From Neckera pumila (Eukaryota > Streptophyta > Bryopsida > Hypnales > Neckeraceae), in NCBI GenBank assembly GCA_963969595.1, contig OZ018409.1:35105282-35169281 (forward strand): a DNA stretch of 64,000 bases, given 5' to 3'. The position numbers and the translations under genes are program-made. The notes under the pieces are model-generated. The model did not search any database. It saw only the letters and a list, made by a program, of their open reading frames with translations, and had not been told where the DNA came from. This document shows, piece by piece, positions 38,196 through 48,900 of the stretch (positions within the stretch are counted from its first letter, which is position 1; the number at the start of each line of letters is the position of its first letter).

Positions 38196-38335
38196 ATGTA
38201 AAAATTGCCCCCTACTTTGTGCCTCTCAAATTTTGTATTTCTTCAAGTCTCCTTGCTAATTCGGGGCATCTGATTGCAAATATGAATTCATAATTTGCAA
38301 ATTTCATCATATGCGGCAAATAAAAAAAAATTCAG
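38196..38335 (+). repeat. Direct repeat, left copy, bordering the 38-44 kb transposon island
   Basis: This aligns in the same orientation with 44493-44638. Shared parts include TTGCCCCCTA/AAGCCCCCTA, TGATTGCAAATATGAATTCA versus its one-base variant, AATTTGCAAATTT and GACAAATAAAAAATTC-like ends. Each copy sits just beyond the 5' end of a gene that points away from the island. Confidence 0.8.
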
Positions 38336-39286
38336 TAGGAATAAAACATGGGGCAATACATGCATCAATCCTCCCTAGCCATCCATCACTTGCTGGAGGA
38401 AATTTTTTTCTTTTTTCTTTTTTCAATTCAGAAACTAGTAATTTTGCACTCAATTCTTAGAATCCATTTTAATATTTTTTAAATCCTGAAGAGACATTCA
38501 TACATTTATTCCAAAAATAATTTACAGTAAGGGAGAACATATAGAGCATTGTTAAATAAGGCATGTGGTCTCCAAAAACTTTAGAAAGCCTAAGAATATT
38601 GGTTCAAAACAAGGGAATCATAGCATGTTTCTAATGAGTTTAATAGAGCTCTGAGTTTAATAGATATCTATTGGTTTCTATTGCATTTGAGGGAGATGCA
38701 CCCCCTCCAGCCTCCAACCTAGAATTTTAGAAAATGAATATCTAGAAGGCTTGGAGTTTCAACTAGAGGAGAGTAGATTAGCCATGAAATGACATGCAAT
38801 CTCCAAACCCATTTAGAGGGCCAAATTAGCTTTTGAAGTCTTTCCAATTGTTGGTCCTTTGGCTGGCTAACGGAAACTGGTCCTTAGTTCAGATTCTACT
38901 CAATTGAAGTCTTTAGTTCTTTTTTCTAATCTAAAGAACTTTGAGTTATAGAGCTCAAAAGCCTTGCTATGTCAATTGTTAGAACCTATGAGAGTCTTAA
39001 AAAAAATTTGTTCCACTTTGCAAGTTTTGTACTTAAATGTACATTCCCTTTAAACCCCAATTTTTTTATGTGTGACCCTAAAATGTGAGAATTAGATCAA
39101 CTATAAGATCCAATTCTAGTACAAATTAACTTAATTAATCTTTGAAGGACAAGGACAAGGACAATCAAGAGGGGTATTAGACAAATTTGTTCAATAATTC
39201 GTTAACCACAATACTTCAATAGTCTTATCACCAAAATGACCTCCTCAAAGCCTACTGAATTGAAATTCAAACCTATGAAATTGAAA
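38336..39286. other. Gene-free DNA at the left of the transposon island
   Basis: No gene or complete element is recognised. The sequence is AT-rich, with a few long A or T runs. Confidence 0.45.
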
Positions 39287-39381
39287 CATTGTAAAAAAGC
39301 AACCTTTTAGGTAACAAGCCCCAATTTTCTTAAACAACTTTAGGTGATGTCAATGTTGACAATCGAATGTTTTTATGTTAA

Positions 39382-40946
39382 CCCCTAAAGTTCCATGACT
39401 ATGTTTTCACCAAAAACACTCAAAAATTGCAATTTTTAGTATAAATACCAAATTTTTGAAAAAAAACTTTTTTGACACATACAACCATAAGATCTTATAA
39501 TACACTAATTTTAGAAGATGTGCAAAAAAATTCAAAATTTTCCACCATGCGGATTGGAAGATATTAGCATTTGAATTGGCAAAAATCCTTCTTTTGTCCC
39601 TGCGAAAAACAGGGCAGTTGCACTTCACAATGTCACATTTGTGTAAAAAAATGTCCAAAATGGTGGTGCTTCTTTGAGTTCTTTTTCCTAAACAAGTTAG
39701 CTACATGCTTTAAAAATTTCAAATCATTTGGAATTGTACAATATATACAAAAAAAATAGTAAGTAGAAAAAAATAGAGAATGATCCAAAATACTAAATTG
39801 TTAAGAATATAATTGTGGAATTGAAAATTGTTAATCCCAATGGTTGTAATGTTGTAATGAACAACCTACATCCTATGATATTTTTTTTTCAGAAAATATT
39901 AAAAATTCAGTTAAATAAACAACTTCAAAGTTTATTTCAGAGTAGAAGATCCATAACTGCCCAAAAACTAAAAAAACTCATAAATTTGACTCAATCATTG
40001 GTCGAAATGGATTAATTCAAAGCTTTTCACGTATAAATAACTCTAGAAAACCAATTTCCAATTTTTGTTTTTGGAAAAAGTGATTTTTTTTTATTTGCCC
40101 GGATTGCACAGTTACAAAAATAAGTAACATAATTGGCCATAACTTTTGACTCCTATTTCCAAATTTCATAAATTTAGTGCATATAAAAGATATTCCTTGT
40201 GCCCACCTTCTATTAAAATTTCAGCTTAACCCCTAAATGCCCAAGGCCTGTTTTGGGCTTCCTAGAATTTGCTCTAAATTGAACAAAATGCCAACATTTT
40301 GATAAGTTGTATCAATTTTTTTGAATTATAACTGTACAAATTTAAACTAGACATGTTAGAGATCTCATAGGAAAAGAAAACACAACAATATCACTTATAG
40401 AATGAAAGATTATAATGTTTGACCATGAGGGTGCTAAAACTGCAAATATCTTTCAATCTTCTGTACACAAATTAAGTCTAAAAAATTGGTGACCAAAAAA
40501 ATATGAGGTTAAAGGGCCTAACTTGTATAACCTTGACCAATTTATGGCTTCTTAAAATCTACTCTACAATTTTTTTAAATGAATTTTGAATGTGATTTTT
40601 TTTCCAAGATCTAATGTATTTGAGGCTCATTTCCAAGAGCTCTCAACACTATGGAAAGTCAAGATTGCAATGGATACCCTTGTACAAAAACTTGAATAGA
40701 AAAATCTATATCATTTATTTTCAAGATCGGATTTTTGGTGCTAAAAGTAGACTTCAAGAAGAACTTTAAAAAAATATAAACTACTAAAAATAGCAATTTG
40801 ATTAGGTTTTATTTAACTTCAAAGTTTTGCAAACACCAGATTTTGGTGCCTCGGGCATTTAGGGGTTAAAATATGGAAATCTCTAGTCACACGTACTTGC
40901 TCAAAAGTTCTATACAACTAGAAAACGCATGCCGGGCCTTTAGGGG
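39382..40946 (+). mobile_element. CCCCTAAAG/TTAA element interrupted by a second TTAA element
   Basis: The ends are CCCCTAAAGTTCCATG and GGGCCTTTAGGGG, flanked by TTAA on both sides (39378-39381 and 40947-40950). Removing the nested insertion and its duplicated TTAA leaves 925 bp, aligning along its length with 27370-28273. It lies inside a CACTA MITE. The intact MITE has TCAA at the matching place, which shows the site before insertion. It has no coding capacity. Confidence 0.9.
40230..40865 (+). mobile_element. Nested 636-bp element, CCCCTAAATGCCC termini, TTAA duplication
   Basis: The termini CCCCTAAATGCCCAAGGC and the inverted CCCCTAAATGCCCGAGGC match over 18 bases with one mismatch. TTAA flanks both ends (40226-40229 and 40866-40869). 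The uninterrupted host element at 27370-28273 runs straight through this point (TTTCAGTCCAAAATATG near 28190), so the insertion and its four-base duplication are directly visible. The subfamily is shorter and distinct from its 0.9-kb host but shares the first eight terminal bases. It is non-coding. Confidence 0.9.
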
Positions 40947-41199
40947 TTAACAAGAACGTTCATTCAATGTAACATCAATGTTGACATAAAAACATTGGGT
41001 TGTCAACATTGGCATTGCCTAAAATCTGATTAAAAAAATTGGAGCTCGTCACCTAAAATGCAAGTTCCTTATAGTGAAATGCAAACCTTAGGAGTAAGTG
41101 GCCACTCAAATGCATTAGTTTTTGATTTTGTTAGGTGTGATTATAAGCAACAAATGCCAAGAGGCAAACTGTAGTGATACTTTTTTAGTTTTTGTTTAA

Positions 41200-42118
41200 C
41201 TCCTAAAGGACCAAGGCCTTTTTTCTGCCAAAAAGCACTGAAAACTGCCATTTCTATAGCAAAGACTTAAAAAAATTTCATTGATTTTTTTTCACATCTA
41301 ACAGTAGGATCTTACACCTAACCAATATGAAAAAGTGTGGAAAAAATTTCAAAATTTTTGACGACACAGATTGCAAGATATATGCATTTACAATGGAAAA
41401 AACAAGTTTTTCAGCACATTGCGGGACTAGATTTTTTGACTTTGAACATTTTTAACTTAAAACTTTTGCACTGTAGAGTTTTGAGACTTAAATCTTTGTA
41501 TTAGAGAATTGAGTTGAGAGTCTAGGAAAAAAAATTCAAAAAAACTTAATTATTGTTCTTAAAAAAATTGTTAAGTAGAAGTAGGTACAAGATAGAAGGA
41601 AAATCTAAAATATTCATATATTCTAGGTGGAATTAAAATGCACTAATCCCAATGGTGAGATTGTTCTATCAAGTAAACTAAACCATGCAAAAAGAAATAA
41701 TTTGAAAAATTGAAAAATTGCATTCAAAAATGAATCCTACAGTTTATTTTTTTCAAAAAGATGCTCTAACTGTCCAAAAAACAAGAATGTCCATAACTTT
41801 CTCATAACAAATCCAAATGAAATGAATGAAAGATTCTAGATAGAAAAAAATAAAATCTATGAGAAAAAAATACGCAAAAAAAAAAAAAAAACTGCAAATT
41901 TTCTTTGCTACCCGCACTGCCCTCGTCCCCTGTTTTGAGCTTATTTGGTCATAATTTTTGTTCCCGGGCACCAATTGTGAAAAAAAATATATTCCCACAA
42001 CGCTAATCAACTTTTGTACCTCTAAAAAAAGTTTCAAAAAATCAAGAGAAAATTTCAGCCCATAGACACTTGCCCAAAAACGCATTTGTTCCTTGAAGGT
42101 ACAATGGTACTTTAGGGG
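41200..42118 (+). mobile_element. CCCCTAAAG/TTAA element, 919 bp
   Basis: The left end is CTCCTAAAGGACCAAGG after TTAA (41196-41199). The right end is GGTACTTTAGGGG, followed by TAAA, a one-base decay of TTAA. It aligns with 17242-18164 (shared AATCTATGAGAAAAAAAT and GTGAGATTGTT versus ATGAGATTGTT). The minus-strand open frame inside it (41753-42127) is a product of poly-A runs, not a gene. Confidence 0.82.
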
Positions 42119-42793
42119 TAAAATCAAAACTAAAGCAAGGGGCTTTATTTACTAATTTTTAGATTCAACTATGTGAATACCATATCAACTAAATAGACAA
42201 AATCTATAGTTGTGAGATTTAAGGCATCACGGTCTTCAAAATTATATTAGGCCTACTAAAAAGAAGGAGGAGGAAAAAATATTCCTAAAAAAAAGAAAAA
42301 TATTATCTACTTTGGTCATGGAATATTCTAAATATATTTCTCATTATGTAAAATGTAATGGAATTTGGCCCAAATAAGGATCATTTTATTATGGGAATCA
42401 AGCAAAAAATAATATAAAATGATGAACAATTTCAATGGTTAAACAAATATTTAGTTTTTGTGCTTGCCAATGGAAGTGCTTTTTATAGAAGAGCATCTCC
42501 AATGGTCTGACTTTAAAGCCTACTTTGGTGTTTTTGGATGAAAAATAGGTGATCATTGTATAGTCCTCTAAAAGTATTCTCTTTAGTACGATAAAAATTC
42601 ATTTTTTTACAACTTTGCCAAATTACACATTGACATTAGTAGTTGTGAGATTGTTTTTGCTTTTACACACTTGGAAGTTTGTCATTGTTTGGAAGTTTAA
42701 ATACATGTAATCCATTGTTAAAAACTTAGGCATGTTGCTTTGTATAGATTAACAATTAACAAATTATTGAAGATGTTTGAAAGCAATATTTAA

Positions 42794-43027
42794 CTCCTAA
42801 AGGACCAATTGCTTTGCCATATGGTCAAATTGTTTTTCAGCCCAAAATTAGCCTCTTAAATCATATTCAAGTCTTCAATAGAATGCTTTGCTACTTGGAA
42901 CTATGTGTTATCTATTAATTTGAAAAATCTCTATTGATTATGTATAAATTATATTTGTTATAATTTCTTTAAATATGATTTTAATCCAATTTGGACTTCA
43001 ACCTATTATTGTCCAGTTGCCACTTCA
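42794..43027 (+). mobile_element. Truncated left end of a CCCCTAAAG/TTAA element
   Basis: TTAA (42790-42793) is followed by CTCCTAAAGGACCAATTGC, matching the left end at 41200. No right end is found before the CACTA MITE at 43031. Confidence 0.6.
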
Positions 43028-43030
43028 ATT

Positions 43031-43299
43031 CACTATAAGAAACCCCCGTTTTAGGTGGCGAGCCCTAATTTTTTATGACGGCTTTTAGGTGATGTTAATG
43101 TTGACAACCCAAAAATTTTATGTCAACAAAAATGTACAACATAAAATCAATATTGGCAATCCAATGTTTTTATGTCAACATTGATGTTACATTGGACATT
43201 TTGTTGTCATAAAAAGTTTGGGTTGTCAACATTGACATCACCTAAAATCTGTCATAAAAAATTAGGATTCGTCACCTAAAACAAGGGTTTCTTATAGTG
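43031..43299 (+). mobile_element. Intact CACTA-type MITE, 269 bp
   Basis: This near-palindromic element begins CACTATAAGAAACCCCCG and ends AAGGGTTTCTTATAGTG. It is flanked by the identical triplet ATT on both sides (43028-43030 and 43300-43302), the 3-bp target duplication of CACTA (CMC/EnSpm) transposons. The interior carries further inverted pairs (GTGATGTTAATGTTGACAA with TTGTCAACATTGACATCAC), so the whole can fold into a long hairpin. It is non-coding. Confidence 0.92.
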
Positions 43300-43302
43300 A
43301 TT

Positions 43303-44492
43303 CCTAAGCATTCCAACATCCATATTCCAGATGATGAGTAGAGTATTTTAGACCAATGTTTTATACATACACCTTTACATTTGTCCAAAACTATCCTTAA
43401 ATCTTTAAAAGGTGACCTTTTTGAATCATCAATTTGATGAAATTGAAATATATAATATATTTGTACTAAGATACCATACTTGGTGGTGAAGGTACTATTG
43501 GGATCTTATTTTCGTAAGGAAAAAAAAATTTTAGTGGAAAAGAAAGAAGTATTTTTAGTTTGAAGCATATGCCAAATCACATTTTCCAAATCTATTTTAT
43601 TATTTGCCAAGAAATGTTGACCGTGACTACCAAATATGATATAATCACATATGTGAAAAAATCCCAAAAACAAATCAAGCTGTAAAAGATTAAGAAATGA
43701 ATCCTTGCTATAGGCAATATGTAAACCAATACCAGATGTGGGTGTCACTTTAATCCAAATATCATCTTGGTTCTAAATACTATTATTTCAATCCTACATT
43801 GGTTTCAAATTGATTATATTACCTTTGATACAAATGTTGCAATAATAACATTCAATTGATATACCCTAGTTGTTAATTGACTTTGGAGGTTTCAAATTTT
43901 TTAACTTGACCTTGTACCATTAGCTTGACCAATACTATAAATGCAATTCAAAATTTTGTAAGAATATCATTAATATAGTTCAAAAATTTGGAATTTCCTA
44001 GTAGTAGCCGTAGTAGTATTGAGTACAACCTCTACAATTTCATGAATTCCAATCAAAGTGGGAGACTAGCAATGAGTAAAATTAATTTTTGTCCCACTAG
44101 AGGTTCTAAAAAAGTACAAGATCAAAAAGTTCATTCTTTTTTGTAGTGTTGAGTTAGATTCTTGAGGTATATATACAACAACCAAAATTCATGCAGTTTG
44201 TTCATGTACTAGCTTGAGTGCCAACACACATGAATTAAAAATGCCCATCAACTATTCAACACTTGGGCAATTGTGGCTAATACCACTGGACCTACAAATC
44301 TGGTATACATTTTCAAAAGCTAAAACTCATAACAATACATTGATGTCCACAAAGCATTTTTAATTTTATTGATACCTTTGTTTCTTTGTTCATGTACATT
44401 CTAGAACCAATATCAATCATACGCAAGATGCTAAACCTATCCTACAAAAGTGGGTCTTGCATAGTGAATTTAGTGTTTTCTTTAGAATAATT
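43303..44492. other. Gene-free AT-rich DNA
   Basis: No supported gene or complete transposon. The minus-strand open frame at 43506-43748 has no motif. Confidence 0.45.
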
Positions 44493-44638
44493 GTAAAGAA
44501 AAAGCCCCCTATTTTGTATGATATTAATTCCATGTTCCTCACCTCTCCTAGCTAATTTGGAGCCCTGGATTGCAAATATGAATTCAAAATTTGCAAATTT
44601 TATCATGTTAGTGTGACAAATAAAAAATTCCTACATTA
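44493..44638 (+). repeat. Direct repeat, right copy, bordering the transposon island
   Basis: This is the partner of 38196-38335 in the same orientation, just upstream of the C3HC gene leader. See the left copy for the shared blocks. Confidence 0.8.
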
Positions 44639-45966
44639 TCCCAGTGATAAATTCACCCGGGAGGGCCCACTTCGTAGGACGGGTTTAGCATCCGGCCAGT
44701 GATACCCTTTGAAAATGAATATCATTACCCATCTGGTATCTCCAAAAGACCAAAACCCAACTGACACCGACCCCTCGCTTAACTTAACCACGACCGCAGT
44801 CAAACTCCAGTTGGTTTCTTCTATTGTAGAATTGCCCGCCCTGAAGACTTGAGAGCTTCTCACCATGATCGCAGCGTCACCGGAGCTTCATGAGATTTAG
44901 GCATTGTAAGATCTCGCCGGCTTTAGTCTAGCTTCTCTTGTGTTTGATTTCTCTCTCGTTCCCTGCATTTTCCGCTTGCAGAGTTCATGAGAATTGCAAA
45001 ACGTTCGAATCCGGATTGACGTGAGGGATAGTTTTGCAGGAGCTGGAAATGGCATTGGAAAATTTGATGCCGATTTTTATTGCAGCATAGCCGTTCGTGA
45101 GCTTCCTTTCATTGGTTAGGATTTCGGTTTTCTAGGGCGTATTGAGCTTATTATAGGAGGCTCATCGATGCTATGTGGATGCTTGGATTATGAAAATTAG
45201 GTTTAGGGTTTGTAAATTTGTTGGATCTCTGCTCGTAATAATAATAATAATAATAATTGTGTAAGTCTGCTGATGTTAATCTAGTTATTTTACAGGTCTC
45301 ACATGTATGACTTTGTTGAATGTTGCTTTCTTTGTACGTGTTCGCTCTCATATTTTACGGAATACGGTCCGCTTTCAATTTGTAGGATGCCTATCTTATA
45401 ATTGGTTAGTTTTGCGGTTTTGTAGATGAGTTTCGCAGGAGGATGCTTGGATCAGGAAGAGTAGGTTTAGGGTTTGCATATTTGTAGCATCTCTTCGCGT
45501 GATGATTATATTCAAATTATGACAGGTCTCATATGTATGCGTTTATTATTGATTGCTTTCCTTGTGAAGTGTTTGCTCTAGTATTTTACTGTCTACAACC
45601 TGTTTCATATTGTAGGATTACGCATTGATAGAAGGAAGTTTGTCTGTTTGGTATAATGTGGTGACGTATGCCCTAGTCTCTGTTCAGCTTCCGGCTTGTC
45701 TTTTGTCTGTGTGTTATGAATTTTGTAGTTTTGTGTGCGCCGCCGGAACATTGTGGGATTTATTTGCAACCTGCACTAGGCCGACGGTTTTATGTCTGCT
45801 TCAGGGATCGTAAAGTTTATATATGAGTGCTGGAGCACGACTTGGTGGTTCTTTCTGTAGTTCTGCGGAATCTTTGGGATAATGGTTATCAAATTTTCTG
45901 TCTTGGACTATTCAGCAGAATTAATAAAGTCGTAATTTTTCTGTGATTTTCAGATATTCTTCATCA
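44639..45966 (+). promoter_or_regulatory. Promoter and spliced 5' leader of the C3HC gene
   Basis: G+C rises sharply at about 44640, as expected for a promoter and leader. A likely leader-intron acceptor is TGTGATTTTCAG at 45940-45952, shortly before the start codon, so at least one 5' UTR intron is probable. The leader contains the 264-bp tandem duplication listed separately. Confidence 0.45.
45177..45625 (+). repeat. Tandem duplication in the C3HC gene leader, with (AAT)n
   Basis: Two direct units, from 45177 and from 45441, share GGATGCTTGGAT, TAGGTTTAGGGTTTG, CAGGTCTCA.ATGTATG and TATTTTAC in the same order, offset 264 bp. The first unit also carries an ATA/AAT trinucleotide run at about 45236-45257. 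Both units contain a CAGGTCTCA junction that could act as alternative splice sites in the leader. Confidence 0.8.
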
Positions 45967-48900
45967 ATGGGGTTAACAGATGTTTCAGAGAAGCGTTTTG
46001 AGCGGGCGATGGAACGCCTCTTTGCAGGAAGTTCTACTCCGGCTGTCAGGTACGGTGAATTTGGGTTACCACAAAATTTAAGCTGTACACTGCTCTGTAC
46101 TGCAGTCTAATTATGAAAGCTAAATCAGGCACACCAATTTTAAGGATATTCTTTTGATATTTCTTGGGATTCTAGATGGTTGCTCCATTGCAATGGGGCC
46201 ATTCGCTCGTGAACGTCGGAAGTCTTTTAGTCCACAGAGGATTGCGAGGAAGGTCTCTGTCAGTGTCATGTCATTCGTGAACAAGTTGAAACTGAAAGCA
46301 TAGGGAAGGTAGTGTTGTCAAAGCGTATACAGAAATCTGACAGAAGGTTCCTTTGCAGTTCTGCTGGAGGTCCTTCACCAGCCAAAAAGAAGAAATTAGA
46401 CCAGCAAAATACGATTGGACGAGAATTTCAAACCCCTGGGGATGTAGAACCTTCACCAGTGTCACACGGTTGCAGACCTTGGGACCGTGGTGATCTCCTC
46501 CGTCGTCTGGCTACTTACAAATCCATCAGTTGGTTTGGAAAACCTCAGGTAGAATTGTTAGACAAGAAAGTTGAAAGAATTTCAATCATAAATGGTCCAT
46601 ATGCCCATGCAGATCATATTTTTCTGAAGCGTCACTTGTACTTCAGTAGAGTTAAGGCTTTTTTCTTCTGCAAAGTTATTTTCTGATTGCAATTTTATAT
46701 GTACGTGTCAGTAGTTTCTATTATCATAGGTCAAGTTGTATGACACTCTATGATGCTTGGTACGAGTCTGAATCCTATTCGAATGCGTTTAACTTAATGT
46801 TTAAGGAGGCAATTTCAGGTTGCAGGACCCGTGGCCTGTGCCAGGAGAGGATGGGTGAATGTGGATATCGACCTCCTTGCATGTGAAACCTGTGGTTCCC
46901 GGCTCAGCTTCCCTGTTCCCCCGTCCTGGCCTCGTCATCAAGGTGAGCGCTATTCAAAGACTTGAACAATCTCAGGGTAGCCCTGTTATGTTTTATTCTA
47001 CTCAAGGAACATTTTCTTCTCTCGTAGGAAGACGTAAGTTTTTGATGAACTTTTTTCTATTTGGAACAGTGGAACGTGCTGCACTCGCATTCTCCGAGCA
47101 GCTTGACACTGCACACAAGGGTTTGTGTGCATGGAAAAATAATCCCTGTGCAGAGACATTGGCATATTTTCCGCCCACGCCTGTGGCAGATCTAAGAGGA
47201 GCTTATGCTGACCGATGTGAAACCCTTCTTCAGTTATCTGCACTCCCCGTGATCTCTGAGACTGCTAAGTACCAGATGAGATTGTCTCGAGGATCACAAC
47301 TTGACCAACTTCTCTCTGAGTCCAGCCCTACCGATCCTGGATTCGTGCATGGAAATGGAGTGAATTCCAACCCAAGTGAGAACGAGTTTTTTGCAATGAA
47401 TAAGGGCTTTTATGAGGTAAGCATGGTGGTGGAAGCTTACGTCCTATCTCGTTGGTACTTCTGATTTGTAGAATGTGTGCTGTGTACGCAGTGCGCATTG
47501 TCGGAAGATACTTCTGCAAGAGCTATGTCCGCTGCATCTGTTTGTAGTAATTTGTTTCATTCTGTATGACGATATTCCTAGTTTCAGTTAGGATGGTTCA
47601 GCTGACCGCACAACTGATGCCTCCGGCTTTCCTGAGATTTCTATTGAATTTGATATGCAACAGTCTCAACGAATGATTGCGCTTTGTGGCTGGGAGTCGC
47701 GACTGTTGCCTTATACTGTGGATTACGAGGACCACTCAGGAGCTCAGAACAACGAACGGACAGGAACTTGGCAGGGACCTGCGCCTAGCGTCACCGTACA
47801 CCTCAAAGGGGACCTTCAAGCTAAGGTTCCTCGGAGCCAAATTCAAGCTGATGCTGACTCTTCCGACCCAGCATCTGCAGTGCTTGATTGCGATCTTTGT
47901 GGGGCCAGCGTTGGCCTCTGGAATTTTACTACAGTGAATCGTCCTGCTCCGTTGTTGAGCTCTGGATTTGAGGAAATTTTGTCATCCGAAAAGAAACAGT
48001 TAGAGTCGGGCACTTTAAGATCTGGTGTAGATGAGTTAGTAGATGGCCAGGTGTTGGCTATCTCAGAAACAGCAGATGCTCTTCATACAAAACCTCTTGA
48101 AGTGGTACCAGTCAACACGTTGGGGAGAGCAGCTACCCAGAAGGGCGTGTTAGATCTGAAACTTACCATTGCAGGTGGGCCTCGTCCTACAAGGCTTAGT
48201 GCTCCATTTTTGGTGCCACCTCCCCCTAGCAATCCTGCCTTGCTAAATACTGGAGTGCAGTCTAAGAGGAGTGAGGCGGCGGCTTATGCTGCCGCTTCAT
48301 ACGAATCCCGAAGACCTGAGCACCAAGAAAGAGGAACTGGTTATGGAGGCAGCAACTTAGAAACGGTTCCTTACGACAGTTCTCTTCCAGCAGGTAATAT
48401 GGAGGGTATATCGGTAAATGTTAGGGAGACAGGTGATTTAGACGGTGGTCTGTCCTTACGGAATGGGAAGCGCAAGCGTGAAGTAGGTTCACAGTGGCCG
48501 GGCCCTCCGATGAAACAGCCTGCGATAGCCCTTCCTCATGCCTCTTCTGTGAATGCCGTCGATTCACGCTACCTACCAAAAAAAGAGAACTCAATGGAGA
48601 GTGTGGATAATTTGTCCCCAGACAGCGATGGGCAATGCACGAATACGGCAGAGTACCTTGGGCCCATGTCTGAGGTTCTGGCTGAACACAGCAATGGGGC
48701 AGTTAAGAGCAAGGCTGATGGAGGAGTTGAGGAGGGCGTGCGGACTAATGAAGCATTTATAATCTCCGGAATAGGGGTTAGCGCAGGAGTAGGGGGGTTG
48801 GGAAGGGCAGGCCTTGGTGGTAGTTCTGAAGCTGAAATTTATGATTTTGGAGCTCATTTGGATCGCGCAGAGAGCGTTGCAGAGTTTGCAACTGATGATA

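Larger units (their letters stand above)
39287..41076 (+). mobile_element. CACTA-type MITE, split by a nested TTAA element
   Basis: The outer parts (39287-39377 and 40951-41076) together match the intact MITE at 43031-43299. The left end is degraded (CATTGTAAAAAAGC versus CACTATAAGAAAC); the right end is TTCCTTATAGTG. The flanking triplets are both AAA (39284-39286 and 41077-41079), which fits the 3-bp duplication of CACTA transposons. The interruption at 39378-40950 is the TTAA element listed next. Confidence 0.85.

Noticed and set aside
39378..40950. Interpretation as PIF/Harbinger elements with a 3-bp TTA/TAA duplication
   Set aside because: A 3-bp duplication would need the same triplet on both sides, but the flanks would be TTA and TAA. 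A 4-bp TTAA fits, and TCAA on both sides at 17238 and 18165 supports four bases.
41753..42127. Minus-strand 124-codon open frame
   Set aside because: It lies wholly inside a TTAA element, is Phe/Lys-rich because of A-runs, and has no counterpart frame in the sister copy at 17242-18164.
46859..47464. Single 201-codon open frame as one exon of the C3HC gene
   Set aside because: It reads through the 46943-47069 intron. The GT-AG borders and the conserved V-ERAALAFS join show that the middle part is spliced out.
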